A stretch of 27,901 nucleotides of DNA, from positions 1-27,901 of the forward strand of contig CAJNAR010000141.1 in assembly GCA_905220665.1 (NCBI GenBank), read 5' to 3'. Position numbers and translations under genes: made by a program. Shown here one piece after another: positions 1 to 9,745 of the stretch; the stretch's first letter is position 1, and every line of letters begins with the position of its first letter. This DNA comes from Albugo candida (lineage: Eukaryota > Oomycota > Peronosporomycetes > Albuginales > Albuginaceae). The notes below the pieces were generated by a model that ran no database searches, was not told the origin of the DNA, and saw only the letters and a program-made list of their open reading frames with translations.

Positions 1-187
1 TAAACCCTAAACCCTAAACCCTAAACCCTAAACCCTAAACCCTAAACCCTAAACCCTAAACCCTAAACCCTAAACCCTAAACCCTAAACCCTAAACCCTA
101 AACCCTAAACCCTAAACCCTAAACCCTAAACCCTAAACCCTAAACCCTAAACCCTAAACCCTAAACCCTAAACCCTAAACCCTAAAC
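1..187. repeat. Telomere, (CCCTAAA)n array at chromosome left end
   Basis: About 26 nearly perfect 7-bp units CCCTAAA run from the first base. The complementary G-rich strand is TTTAGGG, the telomere repeat found in plants and many protists including oomycetes. The orientation (C-rich strand reading 5' to 3' into the window) is what the left end of a chromosome should show, so base 1 is at or near a true chromosome terminus rather than an interstitial array. Confidence 0.97.
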
Positions 188-276
188 CTAAACTAAACCC
201 TAAAACCTAAAACCTAAAACCTAAAACCTAAACCTAAAACCTAAAACCTAAAACCTAAAACCTAAAACCTAAAACC
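188..276. repeat. Degenerate telomere-variant block, (CCTAAAA)n
   Basis: After a short disordered junction the canonical unit gives way to about ten copies of CCTAAAA (TTTTAGG on the other strand), with an occasional CCTAAA. This is the usual place for proximal variant repeats, between pure telomere and unique subtelomere. The unit keeps the 7-bp length but trades one C for an A, so it may be a founder variant amplified by recombination or by telomerase slippage. Confidence 0.9.
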
Positions 277-663
277 ATGTTTGTTTAACTATTAACTTTT
301 AAAGCCTAGCTTCTTCATGTTCTACTACATCAGGAAGTCTCTATTAACTCGCTCTGCGCATTATAGTTACTACATAAAGAAAACCCCTGTGATCCTTCTT
401 TATTGTAAATGTAGCAAGTATTTAAAAACAAGTAGCAATATTTCTCCAAATGAAAGTTTTGCAACTGACTCTGCGCATACAATCTCTCCAAGAAGAAAGC
501 CTCTGACTATTTGGTATATTCAAGAGTCTCATGCGGGATTCGAACCACTCTTTTGATATTCAAAATAACTCTCACACGGAAAAATAGGTGACATAACTCT
601 ATCAGGCAAACTGGGGAATTTTAAATTACTTTCTCGAAATCAAGCAAAAAAACCTCTCGATGA
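277..663. other. Subtelomeric spacer with a tRNA-like B box
   Basis: No supportable gene. An open frame at 317-556 is of chance length. The one notable item is on the minus strand at 533-546, where GGTTCGAATCCCGC fits the RNA polymerase III B-box consensus GGTTCGANNCC. The T-arm stem around it does not pair beyond two base pairs and no matching acceptor 5' strand is seen within 90 bp, so this is at best a tRNA or SINE relic. Confidence 0.4.
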
Positions 664-2141
664 GTCAATGTACTCCTGGATTCCTCCTCCGAGGAGTTAA
701 GTAAAGTCATCAGCAAGTTTGATGGTACATGCTTACCAGCACGTGCTCAAAGTCCAGAAACCAACAGGGAGACGTACACACACGACTTCTTTCTTTACCG
801 TCATCTATTGGGACGAAGAAATCATGACGCAGCTGATCTGCAATCTGCGTGGATTTCTTACGTTGAGGATAATGAGATGCAACAAAATCAGCTATGTGTA
901 TTACAACGTGAGTGGTCCAAAAAGACCGATGGCATGAAGTATTTCATCCATACACGATCGTTAGCGAAACGTATCAATTGTGCCGTTTGCATGGAATTCA
1001 ACTGTCCGCATTGTCTTCGCGGCGATCCTAAGTTTAACCATGCTCAATGATCACATCCTGATTACGTTAGAAAAGTAGGAACAGAACTGTGCATCAAGAT
1101 ATTGAATTTGGATAGAGATCAAAAGTTCGGGGTATATGCGCTAGTACATGAGAAAACCAATTGGGAACCCGATGCTGAAGCACTCATCCAACAAGTGAGG
1201 AGCCTCCAGCGCGACTTCTCTCACTCACCAGAGGAATTTACTTCTACAATAAAGGATTTGCATGAGCAATTGCTTCTCTTAAGAATGTGCATGAACAGAT
1301 TGCTTCTCTAAAGGATGTGCTTACTGAACTTATGTCAAAAAATTTCCAGCGACAAGCTCTTGAACAATCAAACACAAGTATCATCAGAAGAACTGGAGGC
1401 TACTTGGCCCCCCGCACCACGAACATTCGAAGTACCTTTTATTCCTCTCTGACTCCCATCCTCCCGCCAAATTAATTCACTTGCCCAATATGCCAATAAA
1501 TGACCTTTCTGACCCTAGTATAGCTGGTTCTGATAACAAAGTACGAATTGAGCTCGAATATGCCATCGGCAAACATCAGTGGTTCCATCGATCCAAACGA
1601 TGTTGCGATTATTTGCGGAAGCAGTATACTTACATACTTACATCAAGAAGACGCTGCACTCTTTGGCGATCTTTTTATCTTCGCGTCCTACGTCTTCACT
1701 GAGTACCACGCTACGAGATTTTTCTTACCGTTCTGATCATTCCTCGTTCCAGAATGCATTTGGGGCTAGTTTGATGATGTAATATTCTACAGTGATAGGG
1801 ACAAATGCGAACAAAGAGAGGATCCCAAGGCTAAAGAAATCCTAAAATTCTTGAAATGTATTATATACAGAAAGTGGTGCGCACACGGATACTGGACTGG
1901 CTTCCGCATGAACATGTACCCACCAGAGTTTGTGGATGCATTTGATAAATTTGGAAACGCGCTTCCAGTTGCTGGGCCGAAATCCGCTTATGATGAGGAT
2001 TCTATGTCCGGCATTGATCAAACCAGAAATGCTAGGATTTTGATTACACCCTCGCGATTCTTTACCAGTTGGTATCCAAATCGGAAGAGTTTTACAGCAC
2101 CCTGGCCAAACCTCTTCACTACACGAAACGACAGATATTAA
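664..2141 (+). pseudogene. Decayed gene of unknown function with CxxC pairs and a coiled coil
   Basis: I do not recognise the product. One frame is open from 664 to a TGA at 1048-1050 and carries on in the same frame to about 1263. The reading then moves to another frame that continues, with several stops, to 2141. Visible parts in order: a Cys-rich segment reading CAVCMEFNCPHC (two CxxC pairs, possibly metal binding) near 985-1020; a heptad-like helical stretch ending in the repeated unit LHEQIASLK at 1260-1318; a low-complexity Pro/Ser part; and a better preserved C-terminal part (about 1785-2141) with RKWCAHGYWTGFR and PPEFVDAFDKFGNALPV. A one-base loss in the duplicated unit explains the main frame change. 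There is no convincing ATG at the front, so the true start may be upstream or on a lost exon. What is seen is a disrupted frame; that it was once one gene is inference from strand, order and composition. Confidence 0.5.
1260..1318 (+). repeat. Tandem 30-bp coding duplication, one copy one base short
   Basis: Two adjacent copies are visible, 1260-1288 (29 nt) and 1289-1318 (30 nt), both beginning GCATGA and ending in AAGAATGT or AAGGATGT. The first has CAATTG where the second has CAGATTG, a one-base deletion. Both copies encode the helical unit HEQIASLK when the lost base is allowed for, and the loss moves the reading frame. Confidence 0.85.
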
Positions 2142-2570
2142 CTAATCTCCAAATCAAACTGTGAGTTTTTCATGGACCGTCTATGTGCCATCCATAAGCA
2201 AACAGAGAGCCCGTGGAAAAGTAAGAAATTTAGAACAAAGATGTCCAACCAGATGATGGAATCAGCTCAAATACAACGACAGAAAAGCAGTCAAATACAG
2301 GAAATGAGGGCACTAAATTGTCGTTGTCGCACACGTCAGGTAGCCTACATTATTGCACTCAGCATGAGAAATCCTTCAAGCATGGCATGCAGTTGTGGCT
2401 CTGAAGTAAGGTTGGCATGAGATTGTAAGCATATCTAAATGACAAATATATAGCACAATGTAGGAAACTGCTCGTTAACCTGTTCAAAGATAGTTGCAAG
2501 TGAAAAGTGCAAGGTATAGGATTACGAATAGGAAGCCAACTTTATTTAATATATTCCGAGTGTGTCATTT

Positions 2571-3674
2571 TCACAAAGCTTTTAAAATGCATTTGACTTT
2601 TGCTTTCTTCGAAACCGGAGCGTCATTCGCTGCATCAAATGTGACAGGAACAGGTTGTGGTCTTAAAGGCTTCAATTTTGTATGCATCGAACCAGTATCA
2701 ACCGTGTATTTGTCTCTTAGATATAGAGAGCAAAAAGCCAACTTTGGATCGCATCGTACCAAACTCGGATAAATATAGAGCTCCTTTTACGCCCAAGACA
2801 CGAGGACAAATTTCTGTACCGTTCATGATAAGTGATATATCTCTTGATTGTATAAAATTACCTTTTGCTGCAATAAGACAAGACGTTGGTATGTTGTCTC
2901 CTATCACCAATTGTATAGTGACAGTAGCCTTCATATTCATGTCGTATCATACCGGGAACCTCAATTCGGACGCGACCTTCGATAGCGATCATAGTTACAC
3001 CTGTCCAATCGTTTTTCAGACTGTCATAGTTCTTATTTCATCCAGTTGCAGACACAATGATATCCCACTTGAGAGGCATAATATTCAGTGATACGGTCCT
3101 CGATTTCATCTTTTTGAGCACTTTCTTATCGTCTTATCGAATCATCAATTTGCATCCAATTCTCACATAAACCAAGCAAACCTTTGGTATTGTCTTTGGA
3201 GTGCAGTCTAGCTCTTGTAATACGAAATTGAACCACACCTGACGTTCGTTTCTTCTGGCTGCTAAACTGTATCGAAATCCGCAAGTGTACGGATGTGAGT
3301 GTACTGAATTCCACCTTCCCCAAGGAATTGAATAGCGCAAATTCCGTTATATTTCGAGTGCTTTCGAGTGAAGAGTTAATGTCGAAGGAATACAAACTCC
3401 GTAATGAAGAAACTTGCCGTAGATTTTTCCCGACAGCGTCAGCAACAATTTTACCAGACTTGAATTGTTGTCCCCGGTCAATAATTTGCGTCACAGCCAT
3501 ACAATTTGTTCTGTGATCATTAACATCAGGCCCAGGGATCGCTGTGATGAACTCCCTTGAGATAGTTAAGAATCCTTGTGTTCCTTCGAATGTGTCGCCA
3601 TCAATGTTCCGGAGATCATGACCGCATTCGTGAACTTTCCATACAAGCAGTAAACGAGATGAAAGATTCAGCAT
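2571..3674 (-). pseudogene. Decayed unknown gene, 182-codon core frame (3126-3674)
   Basis: The core is an ATG-started 182-codon minus-strand frame (3126-3674), longer than chance easily gives in this base composition. It includes the stretches HECGHDLRNIDGDTF and REFITAIPGPDVNDH, and it is hydrophilic with no membrane segment or signal peptide. Farther downstream on the same strand, two more frames continue the coding look: 2698-2940 (MNMKATVTIQLVIGDN, then a frameshift) and 2571-2762, which ends in a basic tail SKKAKVKCILKAL before a stop. They read as one gene broken by at least two frameshifts and stops between 2940 and 3126. I do not recognise the family. The plus-strand open frames in the same place look like shadows. 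Product unknown; a transposon-encoded protein cannot be excluded. Confidence 0.45.
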
Positions 3675-3764
3675 CCATGGATGGGACTAGAAAAGTTAAA
3701 ACGTTGTACTATTCCATTTGAGTTTCTGTTTGATCTCTTTTCATCGCTTCATATCAGTTGGTGA

Positions 3765-5304
3765 TTAGACAGATGATTTTACATACTGTCTGAGTGAATG
3801 CGTGAACATTTGTCCAACATTACAGCTCGAAGAATACTCGATGCAACTCTTGTGGATACGCGATAATTTGAGCGTAGACATTGGAGTTCTCCCCAAAAAA
3901 AATTCGCATCCTGCTGATCTTGCTTTGTGGGCATTGCACTCTGTTGTGCTACAACTGTGAATTGTAAGCATTCATCTGGAATACCGCGTTATCGAGCCTG
4001 TGCTCGGATATTCGCTCCTGCCAGCAAAGGGAACCTCAAACACCATAGAATTGGGAAGGTGTTTGGGCAAATTCATCAAGATCGTCTCAAGTTTTTATTG
4101 TACTGAGATAGATTTGTACAGTTGATTTAATTACGAATTTGTCGTACAAGACGCCATCATGCGAGCGTTCGAGACACTTTATAACATCGAACATTTCGGC
4201 TGCCGATTTTTTGTGCTCGTTGACAAAGTACAAGTTAGGCATGGAGATGCTTTTGTCGCATGATATACTTGATTATTAGGAAGAAAGAATAATTTATTAC
4301 ACACCATATATTTGATGTATTCGGTGCGAAGAGCTCCACAGAATACCATGTAGCTCATTTAGCTCACTTGCACGGGAAGTGTAAAATATCGTACATTTCG
4401 GCAGAGACATCGTCGATTTTGCTATTTACTTGCAGACGTAGGAAGAAAGGAATGAAGCGCACTAGCACCCTTTTCCGTCCCTTCTTGGCGTGCTTTTACT
4501 TCTTTCAACACCACCTCAGATGAATTCGATAAGTTCTCCTCATTGCTCTCCTCAAGGATATCATTCTGGGACCCATAAAGACCATCATCTAGATCTGGGT
4601 CGTTTTTCTTGGGTGAATGAGAATACAGTATGTCGTTCGGTTCAACGACACAGCTATTGCTCTTCTATTATTCAACTCCGACATCTTCCTTTCATTCCTC
4701 ACTCTTTATCATTGATATTCTTCCTGAATTGTTGTGAACCACCTCAGGCTTTGGAAGTGAGGTCTGGGCATCGGCTGCCTCCATACTCTCCACGGTATAT
4801 TTTTCATTTAATATCTCATTTTACTCAAGCCCGATAATTTCCATCTTAAGGCCTAAAGCACGCAAATCTGCATGATTTTGGTTTTTGTTGTTTATCAGCA
4901 TCTTTTGCTGATAATTTCCTTTTCGAGGAAAGTCAAAGCGATTGATTCCTCCAAATTGGAAAGATCAAGATGGAACACTCGTTTCCTCAAAGAGAAAGGT
5001 TTGATGACTTTACTGCCATTTTGATCAATTCTAGAAGCCTGTAGCTCAAACCGTTTCCGAGTCTTTGTTGGTACAGCACGTGTTTCTTGCTCTCCAAAGG
5101 TATCTATCTCTGTTGATGCTTCAATTGCTTCAGACTTGAAATCCATAAGTTTTTCAAGGGACGAAAGCCGTGCGCTGGGCTACTCTTGTTGCAGCAGAAG
5201 TAGCTGGTTCGTAGGTATCGACCACTCTTTGGACCTATCTTGCAACACTTAGCTTTCAAGTATAATTTACCACGTAATTTAGCATTTTCCGCTGTGAAAT
5301 TCAC
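3765..5304 (-). pseudogene. Decayed unknown coding sequence upstream of the 182-codon frame
   Basis: Several minus-strand segments in different frames look like protein and follow one another. At 5104-5304 is a Lys/Cys-rich segment (LRGKLYLKAKCCKIGPKSGR). At 4895-5146 is a charged segment (EIDTFGEQETRAVPTKTRK) in a second frame. Around 4470-4640 is an acidic stretch (NDPDLDDGLYGSQNDILEE). Around 4115-4250 is MPNLYFVNEHKKSAAEMF, open for about 45 codons. Around 3810-3920 is FFGENSNVYAQIIAYPQEL. Each is ended by a stop or a frame change. Together with the adjacent 182-codon frame this could be one former gene of about 2.7 kb, or two neighbours. No family is recognised, there is no signal peptide, and the link between pieces is inference from order and strand alone. 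Confidence 0.3.
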
Positions 5305-5880
5305 TTGGTTTGGTGTATTCGTTCAAATTGACCAAAATATCAGTTTTCATCAAGAAGGTATCAATATAAGGATAAATTAGACACATAAAAAACTTATTTC
5401 GTTTTATTAGATTTCTATACTATAGCTTAGTTTTATTTACACGTATACTAACTCACTGGAAGCGTTTATGTTTTCCCAGAAATCATATCAGTTACCCTAA
5501 CACATGCCAAAGCGTCGCTTTGCATTTCTATTCCCATATGATATCGCTAGTTTGTGATATATCAGTCGATTAAAAAACGCATTTTTGTAAGAACGCTGTG
5601 CACGTAATTACACCTTATCAAATTTGTAATGGCTTACATGACAATGTGATCGAATGCGATCAGGCTTCATTAGTGTCGACTACGATCGTTCCTTGGCAAG
5701 ATTCAAACTGCTTTCAATTTGAGATATCTTCCGATAACAGCGTAGTATCAATAAAATTCATTTCTAGGCTAGGCGATTCTCGTAATGGCTGTTACAGAAT
5801 CGGAATAAGGCTCAAGGATCAAGTTCAAAAATACTCTTTATGATATTACACTATTATGGATAAAATTACTAATCAGAATT
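5305..5880. other. AT-rich spacer with one weak open frame
   Basis: Nothing certain. A plus-strand frame at 5598-5843 (about 80 codons, no ATG, GTG at its head) reads as a plausible Cys-containing protein piece (NGLHDNVIECDQASLV, then IVPWQDSNCFQFEISSDN). Its length is within chance expectation, so it is noted rather than called. Confidence 0.25.
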
Positions 5881-6048
5881 TAAGATAATCAGTTTATCAG
5901 AAAACCAGAACAGAATAACGGAATAACGGAAAACGAAATTCTAGGTAGCCGAATTACAGAGCAACATAGTGACACAGTGAGTAAGTAACTGGGTAATAGC
6001 GTAACATAGTAACAAAGTAACAGATTGACAGAATGACAATTTGACATA
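5881..6048. repeat. Degenerate 8-bp tandem repeat, about 21 units
   Basis: Cut into consecutive octamers from 5881, the sequence stays in register to 6048. The clearest run is 5961-6048: gcaacata, gtgacaca, gtgagtaa, gtaactgg, gtaatagc, gtaacata, gtaacaaa, gtaacaga, ttgacaga, atgacaat, ttgacata. The working consensus is GTRACANN. Units at 5913 and 5921 are identical (gaataacg). Earlier units (5881-5960) are more diverged but share the period. The unit is not a multiple of three, so it is not coding. It is best read as a decayed micro- or minisatellite. Confidence 0.75.
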
Positions 6049-6671
6049 TTAAGATGTTTTGGCTGCTGCGCTGCTTGGTGATTCCTCGGTATTAGTGGCT
6101 TGATGTAAGAAATACTAAACGAATGTCCTCGTGCTGGATATTCTCATAGTCATGGCGTCCGGAATAGACCAAAATGAAAGCGCGACTGTGATACATAACC
6201 AAAGCGTTAAATGATCGTTATCTGTTATTTCTTCTTTATTAGGAACAATAAATTCTCATAACAATTTGGGCACCATTCTCATTTTTGAAGGCGATAAAAA
6301 CTTATTAACTTTCCACCATTATAGAGTCAGTTTCAAGCAATAGCCGTGCTTACGCGTATTAGATACCCGTCACCATTTGACATTTTCAAATGTGCTATGG
6401 TGCAAGCCACCTATAGCCTGTAACTTTTGTGGGTCTTACTAAATTCGCTGTGCTGCACAAATAAATCATCGAACCACGAAAATAGCGCTTTTATCTGATA
6501 GATACAGTCTGATGCTTCAAAAAAAGCCTCAATTTTCAAGTTGGATGAGTTTTGGTTGAGTTATAGGGATGTAAAAGCTTCACTGATTTTCTGGATGCTA
6601 CTAGAATTTTCTCTTTGGCCCACATCAGTAGGGCCTTTCGTATCTTCTGAACAAAAAAAGAACCGTAATAT
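6049..6671. other. Spacer downstream of a transposase relic
   Basis: I see no gene, RNA or clear repeat here. The stretch lies beyond the recognisable 3' end of the minus-strand transposase relic and may include the element's missing terminus, but I could not identify a terminal inverted repeat. Confidence 0.3.
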
Positions 6672-8721
6672 CTAATCATAGATATTATACCTAGAACTCC
6701 ATACAGAAGCTTCTGAAACATAGCTGTCTGCTGGAGTTGAGTGTGGAACTTTTCGATGTGATCGGTAATTTCTTATAGCATATTCCGCGGCTTTTCTAGT
6801 TAGATCTTTCGGATAAACATCCATATATTGAGAGCTCTCTCAAGCATGCCGACAGATTGTCTCAAGCAAAACTGAGGCAAGTTATTTCGGAACTGTCGTA
6901 ACCAATCATTTCCATTTGTAATCTCAATTTTTTCTTGCGTATATGGGGTTTGGGGTAAAATATGATGACATGTCCCGCCGCTGTGGATATCTCTTCCAGA
7001 AAATCTGCTTGAGCTTTAAGGTTGGCTGGTTCTGAATAACAATGCGGCCGAAGCAACTACCTGTGTCACCACATTATCCCGGCAATCCAGGCAAAGGTCA
7101 GGCGTCCGAAGGTTGCGTCCATACAGATCAATCTTCATGCTTTTTGGTTATCCGACCAAATGATGATTTGTGGGGAATACCATGTATTGTACTGTCCCAT
7201 CTCCAAACGTTCGTTTTCACATCACATGTTGCTTTCCTCCCGGTAAAAGATTTACCCGTCGAGATACGAGAGCGTCTTTAGCAAATGCCGCATGGCTAGT
7301 CGTATTCTCGAAAGCGAAAACACTTATGCATTGGGAGACTGCGCATCGAGAATAGCTATCCGACCTTTCTTGTAAAAGTGTTCGGCAGTCAAGCAACACC
7401 ATAGTTCTTAGCAGTATATGTGATTATGGAAGATCGCTTTGTTGAAGCTGCCTCTCTTTGCTCAAGCTAGTCGACTCCCTCAGATCAGACAGAAATATCA
7501 ACTCTTAATCAAAGTAAAGAGCGGAAGCTACATCACAATAGAATTTCCAACATCATTCAGGAAGGCCCTGGCATGTACGAATCTCCCTTCTTCCGCAGTT
7601 GCTGTTCGCCATGACGACGTCATTATCTTCTTCTGGCCATATAGGGCGGCAAATATGCTTTTATATTGCATCACTAGGGTGATGGTTTCTCTTTCAAGCC
7701 AAATCTCCGATCCGTTTCTGATCAAACAAATTCCGGCATGAATGGCTCATAGCTTCTCATTCGGTCCAAAAACGGATACGATATGCCACGACATCTTCTC
7801 GTCCATGGCGATCAACAAACATACCTTTCTTCACCTCTGGATAGCGTAGGCCGTGTAATTCCAACCAGCGGATCGTAGTGCTGAGGTAGATAAATGCAAC
7901 CGGATCTTTTTTTAAGTATTTTCTCGGTGATATGCTTAGTAAAATCCGTTAGCACCACCCGCAATTTATTATCTCGAACATAAACATCTATAATGACATC
8001 TTCAGACTCTAGTACGCTGATAGTTTTAACGTGTTTTCCCTGCTTGCTCTCGAGAATAAAAACAGTTTTAATCATATAAACGTCCCCAGACGCGAATCAG
8101 CTCAGCAAACTAACGCCATTTTGCATCCGCACCCGCGATTATTGCTTGAAGCAACTCTATTTTGCGTGCACGATAAAACGTTGAGTAAAAGAAATGCGGT
8201 GGCAAATGTGCAATAAAAATTGAATATAACCGATGTCCCTTAAGTTTAAGCCTGAAGTATAACGCAGCAGAGGCAAGAAGCAGCCGCATGGTTTCTTCTT
8301 GCGGTTCACTTAGTTTGTCCAATTACACAAGCACTCTTTGGAGATTGCTGGGAGACCACATAGGGATATCATTAATCGAGTCCTCGCTTTCATAATCTGA
8401 CGGCTGACGCTGTGCGGGTTCGTCTTAAAAAATGTCTCTTTCTTTCTTGAACCAACAGCCGCTTTTTTCTGCGCTGCAAGTTCGCCGCTTAGACCTGTCG
8501 GAATTTCCAAGGTACCGAGAAGGCTATTTGCAAGCAGACACAATCCTCACAATAATCGTGTCCGTTTGTTCTTCCACAAAATCCTCTAATGCGACTTTTG
8601 AATCCGCCTCTGTAACGATACTATTGGCGATACCTGAAGTTGAAGTATTTCCAGCTTTTTTCGTCTCAAAAGTAGCCCGCATAGCTTCCATGTGACGTTC
8701 CTGTTTTGAGACTCGAGGCAT
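6672..8721 (-). pseudogene. Dead IS630/Tc1/mariner-type DDE transposase
   Basis: Pieces of one transposase lie in correct order on the minus strand, in changing frames. The N-terminal part starts at an ATG at 8721 (MPRVSKQERHMEAMRATFE). A segment at 7812-8075 contains KQGKHVKTISVLESEDV. The helix-turn-helix linker at 7757-7897 reads RWLELHGLRYPEVKKG and FVDRHGREDVVAYR. The first catalytic block at 7528-7725 reads ITLVMQYKSIFAALYGQKK. The second at 7217-7402 reads FAFENTTSHAAFAKDALV. The third begins AAGHVIIFYPKPH (6862-7056). The C-terminal tail at about 6672-6850 reads YMDVYPKDLTRKAAEYAI. From memory of fungal and oomycete relatives, the first block should be THDE-like, the second Asp-Asn, and the third YPKYH followed by a short block with the final acidic residue. 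Here the first motif is lost, the second Asp is Glu, and the third block jumps straight to YARKN, deleting the acidic residue. There are many stops and frameshifts. The element cannot encode an active enzyme. Confidence 0.85.
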
Positions 8722-9338
8722 GCTGCTTAGATCAATGGACTAGCAAAAATAAAGTAATTTGATTTGCTGTGAAAGGAGCAGGAGGGTTGGTATCAAGATC
8801 AAATGTGATTGTGAAAAAAGCTGGTGGAATGATGTTGATTGACTTAAATTTACGCCAATTATATACGTTGAGGTTGTATGTTTGATGATTCTTTAATTTG
8901 GCCGCAAAAAGAATAATCACAGGATATAGATGACTTGCACTATAGTCTAACAAAACGCTCCCACACAGTCAACTTAGTGACTAGAAGTCATGTAGCATCA
9001 AATCGGAAGCAATTCTGGTGTTGTTTGAATGGAGAAGACCCAAAATACAAGGTGCAGAAGAAGATCAATAATAGGAACATGATCCACTTTCACTGCAGGA
9101 TGGTGTTTTATGAGCAGTAATCGATTTTTGGATGTTGTGGATCAGATTTTCGAAATTTTTACCATTGCATTGTATCGCTATTTTATAATGTATCTTACGT
9201 AATTAGTAATATAGCCACCATATCGAGCATTAATCTTAGTTTACACCATTTAGCCACTCCGAGGTGTTCTCTCTGTGGCAATAGTCGCACCCTTTACACA
9301 ATACATTAATATTTTTACCCATCAGGCGGTGCAACCTT
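8722..9338. other. Spacer upstream of the dead transposase
   Basis: A plus-strand frame at 8935-9120 (NRKQFWCCLNGEDPKYKVQK) is of chance length and is not called. No terminal inverted repeat of the neighbouring transposase could be identified, and no other structure is seen. Confidence 0.25.
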
Positions 9339-9366
9339 GACTAGACACGTTAGACTAGACACGTTA
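9339..9366. repeat. Perfect tandem duplication of a 14-bp unit
   Basis: GACTAGACACGTTA occurs at 9339-9352 and again, without gap, at 9353-9366. It is a single short duplication, too small to be an array. It lies about 320 bp outside the left tip of the MULE complex. Confidence 0.85.
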
Positions 9367-9379
9367 GTCAGACAAACTT

Positions 9380-9574
9380 TTAGCGTTTAACGTTCTCACT
9401 TATCATACTGTCATTATATTCGTGAATGCTTGACACGTTGAATTGATTGAATTTTGCGATCTCGTTTGGCATTAAGGGTATCAAGGATGACTCTAGAGTA
9501 TCGGAGTATCCATCGATTTTTTTGTATTTATGCATGAAAAATAAGAAGAAAAAGAAGATCAGCCAAATACGCAT
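9380..9574 (-). CDS. Possible small secreted or membrane-anchored protein, 64 codons
   Basis: An ATG at 9574 opens a 64-codon frame. It starts MRIWLIFFFFLFFMHKYKK, a short basic start followed by a strongly hydrophobic core, then a Ser/Asn-rich polar remainder without cysteines, ending in ENVKR. The N-terminus would serve as a signal peptide or signal anchor. No RxLR or CHxC-type motif is visible. Length alone is within chance and the T-rich strand makes Phe runs easy, so this is a candidate only. Confidence 0.22.
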   Translation of the reverse strand: MRIWLIFFFFLFFMHKYKKIDGYSDTLESSLIPLMPNEIAKFNQFNVSSIHEYNDSMISENVKR

Positions 9575-9684
9575 ATAAGCGATCAGCCACAAAAATCATA
9601 CAAGGTATCGATGCAAGAAAGCAGAGCAATATTGAAACATTATCTCGAGGCCTTCGAAAGTATGACAAACTAGTATAGGTTATT

Positions 9685-9745
9685 GATATTCCGACAACTT
9701 TTTTTGATATCCCGACAGCTTTTTTGATACCCCGACAACATTTTT
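9685..9745 (+). repeat. Threefold left tip of the MULE
   Basis: The terminal motif occurs three times in a row: GATATTCCGACAAC at 9685, GATATCCCGACAGC at 9706 and GATACCCCGACAAC at 9726, each followed by a T run. The spacing is 21 then 20 bp. Only the third runs on into the subterminal AATTACAGCATG sequence shared with the second element at 12413, which has a single tip. Confidence 0.85.

Noticed and set aside
533..620. A complete tRNA gene on the minus strand
   Set aside because: Only the B box is good; the T stem pairs in two positions and there is no acceptor partner or clear anticodon arm.
2657..3091. 144-codon plus-strand open frame
   Set aside because: It overlaps protein-like minus-strand frames that continue one another. 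The plus reading has no ATG-anchored protein character and looks like a shadow.
4490..4837. 115-codon plus-strand open frame
   Set aside because: Ser/His/Leu-rich and antisense to an acidic minus-strand stretch; likely a shadow of coding sequence on the other strand.
5881..6048. CRISPR-like array
   Set aside because: Units are contiguous 8-mers without spacers and diverged; this is a tandem repeat in a eukaryotic chromosome.
7439..7741. 100-codon plus-strand frame
   Set aside because: Lies antisense to the first catalytic block of the IS630-type transposase; a shadow.
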